Assembly (NCBI GenBank): GCA_003996215.1
Contig: QJPP01003459.1
Span: 1-64,000 of the forward strand
Origin: Jaltomata sinuosa
Lineage: Eukaryota; Streptophyta; Magnoliopsida; Solanales; Solanaceae
Length of the DNA stretch: 64,000 nt
Direction of reading: 5' to 3'
Position numbers and translations under genes: made by a program. Of this stretch, positions 1-8,641 are shown in pieces (position 1 is the stretch's first letter; every line of letters starts with the position of its first letter). The notes below the pieces were generated by a model. It did not search any database, had not been told where the DNA came from, and saw nothing but the letters and a program-made list of their open reading frames with translations.

Positions 1-214
1 AAGGCATCGATATTATCGATAAGTCAGACACTTCTATGAGAAGTGAGACCTCAGGCGAAGAAGCCCAACGACCGGAAGATATTATGTTATCTACGGAAGA
101 AATACATGAAGCAGAAGATTTGCTTCAATCACTCAAAGCCATGGAGAATAGAAGACGTGGCAAGCCATGGAGAATAGAAGACGTGGCAAAGAAAAAATGA
201 ATAACATTGACTGA
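1..214 (+). pseudogene. Transactivator/inclusion-body protein, C-terminal tail (repeat unit 1)
   Basis: This is the last ~70 codons of the viral transactivator-type gene, cut by the window start and ending at TGA 212-214. It is acidic and glutamate-rich, as in the complete tail at 3280-3467. A perfect 26-bp tandem duplication (136-161 and 162-187) is not a multiple of three, so the final codons are out of frame. Identity is by position (last gene before the TATA promoter, as in caulimovirids), not by a catalytic motif. Confidence 0.75.
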
Positions 215-346
215 GAAGATAGCCGTCAGATAGCCGTCGGTCACATCAACAGTATATAAACTGTTTAAACAGTAAATTCACTGTTTAGGGACCCATATGG
301 GACCCCATTGTACTGTACAAAGATTCGTTATGTTTTTTTTCTTTTC

Positions 347-354
347 TATATAAG
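347..354 (+). promoter_or_regulatory. Pararetroviral TATA box, repeat unit 1
   Basis: TATATAAG about 130 bp after the last viral gene's stop codon, preceded by a pyrimidine tract. This is the place of the 35S-type promoter that makes the greater-than-genome RNA in Caulimoviridae. Just after the stop codon an 11-bp direct repeat (agatagccgtc) could be an upstream element. Start of transcription is inferred to lie near the acacacagaaa string about 25 bp downstream. Confidence 0.75.
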
Positions 355-1049
355 TCCTCACTTTGTTAGATAGGAGGACACACAGAAATTTTTACATTTC
401 TCTCTTCTTTTCTTTCTAAGTTTTTGTAAAGAGAAAACAGAAAGCTTTAGCCACTGTTCCGATCGAAAATAAAATTTTGGATCAGTTTTGCTAACATCTT
501 TGGATCTTGGCCGTCCTTCAAGGTAGCTACTTTTTCTTTTAATTTATACTTACAGTACTCCTCTCCTAGCCAGGACTATGTCCGGCTAAACATCTTCTAT
601 ATCTATGTCTTGTATATAAACGTCTCTCCTATATAGACCATGAACGGATCTAAGCTTTACTTAAATAGAACGGAATTTTCATGAAGTTTCTTGACTTGGT
701 TCCGAGATGGTGGCACAGTCGGATCTAGAACATCTCTTATTATCTCTGTCTGGCAAGCCTCTAGCTAGCCATGACCTCTTTAGCCCGAGATATGTGTTAA
801 AAGGGCGCTCTTGGTCCGGTTAGAACCGCTATGGGTTAGAACCGTTGGACGAGAGTATAGTAAGAGTATGTTCGGTGATCCTGACAGGCCCCTTGCTCAG
901 GTAAAAGCTTCCATACAGTCTTAAGAAAATTGCATGAAAATTCTCGAAGATTTCAGTTCTTATGCCTGCGTTTATGCGCTTGTATAAGGATGCTGATTTG
1001 CTAGATCATAGATTATGGCGGATTACCGCCCGATCTCCGATCCTGCCTT
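355..1049 (+). other. Viral leader (5' untranslated) with AATAAA, repeat unit 1
   Basis: Long leader after the TATA box. AATAAA at 468-473, ~114 nt from the TATA box, fits the terminal-redundancy poly(A) signal used on the second passage by plant pararetroviruses. It contains short upstream ORFs and a doubled palindromic string (ggttagaacc) near 815-845. An ATG at 1015 opens a short frame reading MADYRPISD before the rearrangement junction at about 1049. No clean tRNA-Met primer-binding site was found. Confidence 0.65.
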
Positions 1050-1839
1050 TGGGATTATATCCAAGCATTCAGTAAAACTCTGTTTTACAATAATGATAAA
1101 AATAAACATACTTGGTTTATAAAAATCTGTTCTAAGGTTTTTTCTGAACCTATTCCGAATTGGTTTATTAACTGGTGGTCATACCACGGCCCTACTATTC
1201 AGATATTACCTGAAAAATTCTTAGAGTTATACAAAGAATGGAAAAAGGTGTCTCCTTTTCTCCAAGATTTATATCACCAGGATCATATATGCTGGTTAGA
1301 AAAAATTGATCAGATGTACTTTTTTATAGAATTCTCTATACCTTGGATCCATAAATGGATGCCGGAAATAGGGTTTACAGAGGAGGATGTTCCTTGCTTA
1401 TACCGTGTTTACTATAATAATTTCTGGGAAAAAAACTATTAAAAAAGGATCCCAGGACAAAGCAAATAAATGGACAAGAGCTTGTTGATAGTATTGTCAA
1501 CACGATCAAGACATACAAAGAACTTCCAGATAAGGAAATTGGTGTTGATAACCCATCCATCAGGCATATTGCCAGAAGAATCTCCACCCAAGAAGGAGAT
1601 AAGGAAGCAATGGTCAATGAATATCTGGAGAAGATGAAGAAGACTTTCTTCAAGGCATCGATATTATCGATAAGTCAGACACTTCTATGAGAAGTGAGAC
1701 CTCAGGCGAAGAAGCCCAACGACCGGAAGATATTATGTTATCTACGGAAGAAATACATGAAGCAGAAGATTTGCTTCAATCACTCAAAGCCATGGAGAAT
1801 AGAAGACGTGGCAAAGAAAAAATGAATAACATTGACTGA
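1050..1839 (+). pseudogene. Transactivator/inclusion-body protein, C-terminal half, frameshifted (copy 1)
   Basis: The frame enters at a rearrangement junction and reads WDYIQAF then an aromatic-rich stretch (WLEKIDQMYFF, WIHKWMPEIGF). The poly-T tract near 1139 keeps frame here, but an A run at about 1433-1439 is two bases longer than in copy 2 and stops the frame at 1440-1442. A further one-base loss near 1649 shifts it again. The tail ends at TGA 1837-1839. The GTG at 1248 is not a real start. The function (translation transactivation and inclusion-body matrix) is inferred from gene order. Confidence 0.75.
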
Positions 1840-1974
1840 GAAGATAGCCGTCAGATAGCCGTCGGTCACATCAACAGTATATAAACTGTTTAAACAGTAA
1901 ATTCACTGTTTAGGGACCCATATGGGACCCCATTGTACTGTACAAAGATTCGTTATGTTTTTTTTTTCCTTTTC

Positions 1975-1982
1975 TATATAAG
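1975..1982 (+). promoter_or_regulatory. Pararetroviral TATA box, repeat unit 2
   Basis: TATATAAG in the second tandem unit, in the same context as the unit 1 box; the preceding T tract is longer. The matching AATAAA is at 2096-2101. Confidence 0.75.
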
Positions 1983-2677
1983 TCCTCACTTTGTTAGATA
2001 GGAGGACACACAGAAATTTTTACATTTCTCTCTTCTTTTCTTCTAAGTTTTTGTAAAGAGAAAACAGAAAGCTTTAGCCACTGTTCCGATCAAAAAATAA
2101 AATTTTGGATCAGTTTTGCTAACATCTTTGGATCTTGGCCGTCCTTCAAGGTAGTTACTTTTTCCTTTAATTTATACTTACAGTACTCTTCTCCTAGCCA
2201 GGACTATGTCCGGCTAAACATCTTCTATATCTATGTCTTGTATATAAACGTCTCTCCTATATAGACCATGAACGGATCTAAGCTTTACTTAAATAGAACG
2301 GAATTTTCATGAAGTTTCTTGACTTGGTTCCGAGATGGTGGCACAGTCGGATCTAGAACATCTCTTATTATCTCTGTCTGGCAAGCCTCTAGCTAGCCAT
2401 GACCTCTTTAGCCCGAGATATGTGTTAAAAGGGCGCTCTTGGTCCGGTTAGAACCGCTATGGGTTAGAACCGTTGGACGAGAGTATAGTAAGAGTATGTT
2501 CGGTGATCCTGACAGGCCCCTTGCTCAGGTAAAAGCTTCCATACAGTCTTAAGAAAATTGCATGAAAATTCTCGAAGATTTCAGTTCTTATGCCTGCGTT
2601 TATGCGCTTGTATAAGGATGCTGATTTGCTAGATCATAGATTATGGCGGATTACCGCCCGATCTCCGATCCTGCCTT
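1983..2677 (+). other. Viral leader, repeat unit 2
   Basis: Second copy of the leader, nearly identical to the first, with AATAAA 2096-2101, the doubled ggttagaacc string, and the truncated MADYRPISD frame from ATG 2643. It joins the transactivator gene at about 2677. Confidence 0.7.
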
Positions 2678-3467
2678 TGGGATTATATCCAAGCATTCAG
2701 TAAAACTCTGTTTTACAATAATGATAAAAATAAACATACTTGGTTTATAAAAATCTGTTCTAAGGTTTTTTTCTGAACCTATTCCGAATTGGTTTATTAA
2801 CTGGTGGTCATACCACGGCCCTACTATTCAGATATTACCTGAAAAATTCTTAGAGTTATACAAAGAATGGAAAAAGGTGTCTCCTTTTCTCCAAGATTTA
2901 TATCACCAGGATCATATATACTGGTTAGAAAAAATTGATCAGATGTACTTTTTCATAGAATTCTCTATACCTTGGATCCATAAATGGATGCCGGAAATAG
3001 GGTTTACAGAGGAGGATGTTCCTTGCTTATACCGTGTTTACTATAATAATTTCTGGGAAAAACTATTAAAAAAGGATCCCAGGACAAAGCAAATAAATGG
3101 ACAAGAGCTTGTTGATAGTATTGTCAACATGATCAAGACATACAAAGAACTTCCAGATAAGGAAATTGGTGTTGATAACCCATCCATCAGGCATATTGCC
3201 AGAAGAAGCTCCACCCAAGAAGGAGATAAGGAAGCAATGGTCAATGAATATCTGGAGAAGATGAAGAAGACTTTGCTTCAAGGCATCGATATTATCGATA
3301 AGTCAGACACTTCTATGAGAAGTGAGACCTCAGGCGAAGAAGCCCAACGACCGGAAGATATTATGTTATCTACGGAAGAAATACATGAAGCGGAAGATTT
3401 GCTTCAATCACTCAAAGCCATGGAGAATAGAAGACGTGGCAAAGAAAAAATGAATAACATTGACTGA
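2678..3467 (+). pseudogene. Transactivator/inclusion-body protein, C-terminal half (copy 2)
   Basis: Best preserved copy of the C-terminal half. A seventh T near 2766-2772 shifts the frame just after the junction, so the clean frame starts after it and stays open through TGA 3465-3467. The tail is charged, with serine-, glutamate- and lysine-rich stretches and a final RRRGKEKMNNID. The open frame usually drawn from GTG 2877 is part of a longer gene whose start lies elsewhere (8642 or the inverted piece at 5091-5648). It spans the boundary between repeat units 2 and 3. Confidence 0.8.
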
Positions 3468-3601
3468 GAAGATAGCCGTCAGATAGCCGTCGGTCACATC
3501 AACAGTATATAAACTGTTTAAACAGTAAATTCACTGTTTAGGGACCCATATGGGACCCCATTGTACTGTACAAAGATTCGTTATGTTTTTTTTTCCTTTT
3601 C

Positions 3602-3609
3602 TATATAAG
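3602..3609 (+). promoter_or_regulatory. Pararetroviral TATA box, repeat unit 3
   Basis: Third TATATAAG in the same context; AATAAA follows at 3723-3728. A transcript from here would run into inverted coat and transactivator pieces, and then the palindrome. Confidence 0.75.
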
Positions 3610-4302
3610 TCCTCACTTTGTTAGATAGGAGGACACACAGAAATTTTTACATTTCTCTCTTCTTTTCTTTCTAAGTTTTTGTAAAGAGAAAACAGAAAGC
3701 TTTAGCCACTGTTCCGATCAAAAATAAAATTTTGGATCAGTTTTGCTAACATCTTTGGATCTTGGCCGTCCTTCAAGGTAGCTACTTTTTCTTTTAATTT
3801 ATACTTACAGTACTCTTCTCCTAGCCAGGACTATGTCCGGCTAAACATCTTCTATATCTATGTCTTGTATATAAACGTCTCTCCTATATAGACCATGAAC
3901 GGATCTAAGCTTTACTTAAATAGAACGGAATTTTCATGAAGTTTCTTGACTTGGTTCCGAGATGGTGGCACAGTCGAATCTAGAACATCTCTTATTATCT
4001 CTGTCTGGCAAGCCTCTAGCTAGCCATGACCTCTTTAGCCCGAGATATGTGTTAAAAGGGCGCTCTTGGTCCGGTTAGAACCGCTATGGGTTAGAACCGT
4101 TGGACAAGAGTATAGTAAGAGTATGTACGGTGATCCTGACAGGCCCCTTGCTCAGGTAAAAGCTTCCATACAGTCTTAAGAAATTGCATGAAAATTCTCG
4201 AAGATTTCAGTTCTTATGCCTGCGTTTGTGCGCTTGTATAAGGATGCTGATTTGCTAGATCATAGATTATGGCGGATTACCGCCCGATCTCCGATCCTGC
4301 CT
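3610..4302 (+). other. Viral leader, repeat unit 3
   Basis: Third leader copy, with the truncated MADYRPISD frame from ATG 4269. It ends at a junction with the inverted coat-protein fragment; the join has a few bases of shared sequence (ttgcaaa-like). Confidence 0.7.
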
Positions 4303-5041
4303 TGCAAAATGAGTTCTATCACTATTTTTGGTGCTTTTGCAAATGGTTGAATACATAAGCATCCTATGCACCAGAATGGTTAACTGCCTATCACTTAATC
4401 CATCGAGGTTCCATTCGTAAATTTCAGAACCACTGTAAGACGTATTAGTCTGGTTCCAATCTCGTTCCTCTATCAAAACATCTTGAGGAGTTGGACGAGG
4501 GTAATAGAATGTATTCATGGCTGGTTTAGCATACCCAGAATTTTTTCGAGGATATCCTTTGAGTTTATTAAACTCCGAAGAAACATGATTTTTAAAATCA
4601 TTTGTTTGTTCTATCTTTTCTGAAAACTCATGTGATAAATCTATTGGTTTAATTTTTAAACCTGAAAACTTTTTATCAAGAAGTTCTTCTAACTCATTCA
4701 TAGATTTAATCTTAAAATCATTGATTTCAGGGGGTCTTTGAATAAAAGCAGGAACCAATTCTGCTCTACTAGTTGAAGCAATTTCAATTACTTTGCTAGT
4801 TGAAGCAATATTGGTTTTAGCTATATCAGCCTTTATATCTTTTATCAAAGTAGTCATCTTTTCAAGTTTTTCATCTAGAGAACCAATATGTTCTCCCAAA
4901 ACTTTTACATATAAACTTAAATAATTATTTTGAGAAATAATCTTATTAATTTCAGAAATACTTATAGAAGCTATTTCTTCCTCAACGAGTTTTTGAAATG
5001 CGTGGAAAGTAATACCCGTATTATTAGGTAAAATAAAAGCA
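4303..5041 (-). pseudogene. Coat protein, internal fragment (duplicate)
   Basis: Minus-strand copy of the coat-protein middle, nearly identical to 9076-9819. It keeps the lysine/glutamate-rich coiled segment (EHIGSLDEKLEKMTTL) and the YPRPTPQDVLIEERDWN region, but stops before the tryptophan-rich core (GWWDNYL) present in the other copy. It lacks both gene ends. Joins: unit 3 leader on the left; on the right, at 5041/5042, a short coat fragment lying in the opposite direction. Confidence 0.85.
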
Positions 5042-5090
5042 GATAGAGAAGACGTTGTTTATACTCTGGTAGTCACTATCTTAGAACAGA
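5042..5090 (+). pseudogene. Coat protein, short forward fragment
   Basis: Thirteen bases (5042-5054) are the reverse complement of 8930-8942, the end of the coat frame in the minus-strand copy. Read on the plus strand the stretch continues as REDVVYTLVVTIL, a plausible direct continuation of the coat protein past the point where the 8930 copy is broken. It is therefore a displaced piece of the same gene, oriented against both neighbours. Right boundary about 5090, where inverted transactivator sequence begins. Confidence 0.6.
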
Positions 5091-5648
5091 TTTTTATAAA
5101 CCAAGTATGTTTATTTTTATCATTATTGTAAAACAGAGTTTTACTGAATGCTTGGATATAATCCCAATAGGTGAAGTTCATTGGTACACCTTTAACAACA
5201 ACCTGTCTTTCTTTCATTGTGGATAGTCCCCACTCTTCAACATATATAATCTGTTTGATAATTATTTTAGAGAAGTTATAAACATTCTCCTCTGGGGTAT
5301 AACCCGTAGGACAAAAGTGCTGAATTTCTGCACTACCCATGCTTGTCAAAATGGTTTCATAATAGGATCGAGTTTTATAAGACTCGCCCGGGAAATATAA
5401 TCCCTTCACTAAATACCTTTGGAATATTTTCCAAGGTTCTGATTTTCGTTGTATATCAACATTTTCCAAGAAAAATATAATCTCTCTTTTTCTGACCTGT
5501 TCATAAGATATGATAGGATCAGTTTCTCCTTTCATGATCGAGGCAAAAGTATCTTTCTGCCTTTGTGCATGTAAATACGCCTGCGCATGTTCATATAATG
5601 GACTATCTTTTGGAATAGATTCCAAATTTATAACTTGCTCAGGAGCAA
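5091..5648 (-). pseudogene. Transactivator/inclusion-body protein, N-terminal half, inverted
   Basis: Minus-strand frame from about 5648 to 5091. It overlaps the 8642-8929 piece at its start (INLESIPKDSPLYEHAQAY) and overlaps the plus-strand C-terminal halves at its end (WDYIQAFSKTLFYNNDKNK). The TTG at 5625 is not a start: the frame continues upstream, without a stop, into coat-protein zinc-knuckle codons (to 5742). The last residues of the open frame (IVTTRV, to 5059) are antisense of the small coat fragment. No ATG or promoter serves it. Confidence 0.8.
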
Positions 5649-5804
5649 TATGCCCTCGCTTACCGCATTTGTAAAACTTGATTTTAGAAAGATCCCTTCC
5701 TGATCGATCTCTCGAAAATCTAATAGATTTACTAAAGATCGATCAGGAAGGGATCTTTCTAAAATCAAGTGCTACAAATGCGGTAAGCGAGGGCATATTG
5801 CTCC
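5642..5804. repeat. Near-perfect palindrome: 69-bp arms, 25-bp loop
   Basis: The left arm 5642-5710 is the reverse complement of the right arm 5736-5804, with about two mismatches (gtaaaac against gtagcac). The loop is 5711-5735. Both arms encode the coat-protein zinc knuckle. The right arm continues into the protease/RT frame and the left arm into the transactivator. The left-arm mismatches replace the first knuckle cysteine with phenylalanine. Transcripts through it should form a strong hairpin. Confidence 0.95.
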
Positions 5805-8427
5805 AAATTGCAAGCTGAATAAGCTTAAAGCTTTAGAACTTGATCCAGCCATGCATGAAAAGGTTTATAGTTTATTATACACCTCTGGATCGGATGAAGA
5901 TTATGAATCATATTCTGATACTGAATCAAATATTGATCTTATTGATTTTTCTGATCATGATGAACAGGTTAATTGCACCAATTGCCAAGGTAATACCTGT
6001 ACTTGTGAAACTGAAGTAGATGATATCTACAAACTTCAGTCACAATTTCAAGATTCTAGTATTAATATGTTCTCATCTGATAATATCATAGAACTGTTAA
6101 AAGAAGTTACTGATAATAATCTTCGTGAAAAAATTATTAATCTTGCCACGGTTAAAGATGCTAGTTCTTCAAAACCAGTTGTGGAAAAGATTAAAAATGA
6201 TTTTGACTATCAGGCCCCTTATTCTTTAAAGGAGGTTGAAAGTCGTTTAATGACAAAAAATTCTTTTGTTGAAAAGGATGCTTCTTTTAATGATTTAAAA
6301 GAAGAAGTTGAAAATCTAAAAAAAGAAATCATATTTCTTAAGCGAAATCAGGCCATTCATGATACAAGGATTTCTCAGATTGAGAAAAATTATGAGCATG
6401 TCAGTCCCATTGCCAGCTCTTCGAAAGGTAAAGAGGTTTGTACTGAAGAACCTAACATTAATGATCCTGAAAATAATATGTTTTTAGGAATGATGCAGGT
6501 TGTTACTGCTCACAAATGGTATGTTAAATGCACCATTTTAATTGATAATAGTTTCTCTATTACTAATATTGCTATGATTGACAGCGGTGCAGATGTAAGC
6601 TGCATTCAAGAAGGTCTTGTTCCTTCAAAATATTTTCAAAAAACTACGCATATGGTTAAATCCGCTTCAGGGCATGCGTTAGATATTAAGTATAAATTAT
6701 CTAATACAAAAATTTGCCAGAATAAGGTTTGCATTCCTCATTTCTTTTTTCTGGTAAAAAATCAGTTGCATCCTCCAATTATACTTGGAACGCCTTTTAT
6801 AAATGCAATTTATCCTTTTACTCATATTGATTCAAAAGGGTTTTCTGCTTCATATGAAGATAATAAAATCAGTTATACTTTTATCACGGAGCCTGTAACT
6901 CGTGAAATAGACGCTTTGATTAAATTAAAGCAAAAACATGTTGATTCTTTACAATACGAACTGTTTAGCATGAATATATTTGAGTCTCTCAAATCTGCTA
7001 AAATACAGGAAAAAATAAAAATGATTTCTGAACAGATCGCCATTGATATTTGCGCCGATCATCCCAGTGCTTTTTGGAATCGAAAAAAGCATATTGTTAC
7101 TCTTCCGTATGAGGAGGATTTTTCAGAGGATAATATTCCGACCAAGTCTCGTCCCTGTCAAATGAATTCTGAGTTAGTAGAATTCTGCAAACGGGAAATT
7201 GATACATTATTGCAAAAAGGTTTAATAAAGCCTTCAAAATCTCCTTGGTCTTGCACAGCGTTTTATGTTAATAATGCTGCAGAAAAGGAACGAGGAGTTC
7301 CCAGGTTGGTAATTAATTACAAACCTTTAAACAAATGTTTGAAATGGGTAAGGTATCCTATTCCCAACAAACGCGATTTATTAGCTAGATTATATGATGC
7401 TAATATATTTTCAAAATTTGATTTAAAATCAGGTTATTGGCAGATTCAGATATTTAAAGAGCATTCTTATAGAACTGCTTTCAATGTTCCTTTCGGGCAA
7501 TATGAATGGAATGTTATGCCATTCGGATTAAAAAATGCCCCATCTGAATTTCAAAAAATTATGAATGACATCTTTAATCCATATATGGATTTTATCATTG
7601 TTTATATTGATGATATTTTGGTGTTTTCTAAAACTCTTGAAACGCATATTAAACACCTTGATATTTTCAAGAAAATTGTGATACAAAATGGTTTAGTTAT
7701 ATCAAAAACAAAAATGAGTTTATTTCAAACTGAAGTTCGTTTTCTTGGACATCTTATTAGTCAAGGAAAAGTCACTCCTATACAGAGGGCTATAGACTTT
7801 GCATCAAAGTTTCCGGATATTATTACTGATAGAACTCAATTACAGAGATTCTTGGGCAGTTTAAATTATATTTCTCCCTTTTACAAGAATCTTTCTCGAG
7901 ATTTAGCCCCGTTATATGACAGGCTAAAAAAGGATCATAAATCTCCGTGGACTAATAGTCACACTACTTTGGTAAAAAACATCAAATTGCGTGTTCAATC
8001 TTTACCTTGTCTAACTCTTGCTAACCCTGCTTGGCAAAAAATTGTTGAAACAGATGCTTCAAATATTGGTTATGGAGGGATTCTTAAGCAGATTAACCCC
8101 AATGATAAAAATGAATATCTTATTAGATTTCATTCAGGAAAATGGACTGAGGCCCAGAAAAAATATGCAACTGTGGCCCATGAAATGCTTACTATTGTTA
8201 AATGTGTTCTTAAATTTCAGGATGATTTATATAATCAGAAGTTTTTAATAAAAACTGATGCTCAATCGGTCAAATACATGTTTGACAAAGATTTTAAGCA
8301 TGACGCATCTAAGCTTATATTTGCTAGATGGCAGGCTCAATTAGCCCCATTTGATTTTGACATTCATTATAAAAAGGGAATTGATAATTCTCTTCCAGAT
8401 TTCTTATCCAGAGAATACATTCAATAA
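5704..8427 (+). CDS. Viral polyprotein: coat C-terminus, aspartic protease, reverse transcriptase, RNase H
   Basis: The frame opens after a stop at 5701 and runs to TAA 8425-8427; the first ATG is 5851 (858 codons from there). The zinc knuckle CX2CX4HX4C lies at 5770-5811, upstream of that ATG. From ATG 5851: an acidic cysteine-containing tract (1-60), coiled-coil-like segment (~128-182), retropepsin DSGAD (244-248), ILGTPF flap region (311-316), RT with FDLKSGYWQI (523-532) and YIDD (585-588), RNase H with acidic residues near 735, 778 and 803, ending SLPDFLSRE. All catalytic residues are present and no internal stop occurs, which is striking beside the dead retrotransposons. It would process precursors and copy pregenomic RNA to DNA. 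As integrated it has no adjacent promoter in natural order, so expression is doubtful. Confidence 0.95.
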   Translation, partial: SISRKSNRFTKDRSGRDLSKIKCYKCGKRGHIAPNCKLNKLKALELDPAMHEKVYSLLYTSGSDEDYESYSDTESNIDLIDFSDHDEQVNCTNCQGNTCTCETEVDDIYKLQSQFQDSSINMFSSDNIIELLKEVTDNNLREKIINLATVKDASSSKPVVEKIKNDFDYQAPYSLKEVESRLMTKNSFVEKDASFNDLKEEVENLKKEIIFLKRNQAIHDTRISQIEKNYEHVSPIASSSKGKEVCTEEPNINDPENNMFLGMMQVVTAHKWYVKCTILIDNSFSITNIAMIDSGADVSCIQEGLVPSKYFQKTTHMVKSASGHALDIKYKLSNTKICQNKVCIPHFFFLVKNQLHPPIILGTPFINAIYPFTHIDSKGFSASYEDNKISYTFITEPVTREIDALIKLKQKHVDSLQYELFSMNIFESLKSAKIQEKIKMISEQIAIDICADHPSAFWNRKKHIVTLPYEEDFSEDNIPTKSRPCQMNSELVEFCKREIDTLLQKGLIKPSKSPWSCTAFYVNNAAEKERGVPRLVINYKPLNKCLKWVRYPIPNKRDLLARLYDANIFSKFDLKSGYWQIQIFKEHSYRTAFNVPFGQYEWNVMPFGLKNAPSEFQKIMNDIFNPYMDFIIVYIDDILVFSKTLETHIKHLDIFKKIVIQNGLVISKTKMSLFQTEVRFLGHLISQGKVTPIQRAIDFASKFPDIITDRTQLQRFLGSLNYISPFYKNLSRDLAPLYDRLKKDHKSPWTNSHTTLVKNIKLRVQSLPCLTLANPAWQKIVETDASNIGYGGILKQINPNDKNEYLIRFHSGKWTEAQKKYATVAHEMLTIVKCVLKFQDDLYNQKFLIKTDAQSVKYMFDKDFKHDASKLIFARWQAQLAPFDFDIHYKKGIDNSLPDFLSREYIQ

Positions 8428-8621
8428 TGCATTATTTAGCCTTTCTATCTGAAGAAACTCTTTTAATTCTGTTAAGGGTAATTATATTACCAAAAGATCT
8501 TAAAAAGATCATTATTAATAAAATGATTGAAGATATTTTGATTAGAGAAGATGAGGATTTCTCTATTCACGACTACTCAGAAGTAGTAAGAGAAGATTTT
8601 ACAGATTATTTTTCTGAATGA
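8427..8621 (+). CDS. Small 64-codon linker ORF between polyprotein and transactivator
   Basis: The ATG at 8427 overlaps the polyprotein stop (TAATG), and its own stop overlaps the next ATG at 8618 (ATGA). The product is hydrophobic at the start (LAFLSEETLLILLRVIILP) and acidic at the end; I do not recognise a family. The two overlaps are the kind used for translational reinitiation or coupling in this virus family. It could also be chance open sequence, but the double overlap argues for selection before integration. Confidence 0.55.
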   Translation: MHYLAFLSEETLLILLRVIILPKDLKKIIINKMIEDILIREDEDFSIHDYSEVVREDFTDYFSE

Positions 8622-8641
8622 CTAATCTATTTCTCTACAGG

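Larger units (their letters stand above)
1..4302 (+). repeat. Tandem triplication of pararetroviral 3'-gene/promoter/leader unit
   Basis: Three head-to-tail copies begin with the same string at 1, 1652 and 3280, giving periods of 1651 and 1628 bp; the third is cut at about 4302. Each unit holds the end of the transactivator gene, an intergenic region with TATA box, a long leader, and (units 1 and 2) a join back into the middle of the transactivator gene at 1050 and 2678. Unit 3 instead joins an inverted coat-protein fragment. Copies are nearly identical, differing by a 26-bp duplication, homopolymer lengths and a few substitutions, so the triplication is recent relative to the surrounding retrotransposons. 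Confidence 0.93.

Noticed and set aside
670..735. Possible tRNA-Met primer-binding site in the viral leader (tggtggcacag)
   Set aside because: Match to the usual tggtatcagagc is too poor to support a call.
1248..1442. Separate 64-codon gene
   Set aside because: It begins at GTG inside the transactivator frame; it is a frameshifted part of that gene.
1375..3281. Minus-strand frames over repeat units 1 and 2
   Set aside because: Antisense shadows of the transactivator C-terminus.
8018..8248. 76-codon frame inside the polyprotein
   Set aside because: Alternate-frame shadow of the RNase H region.
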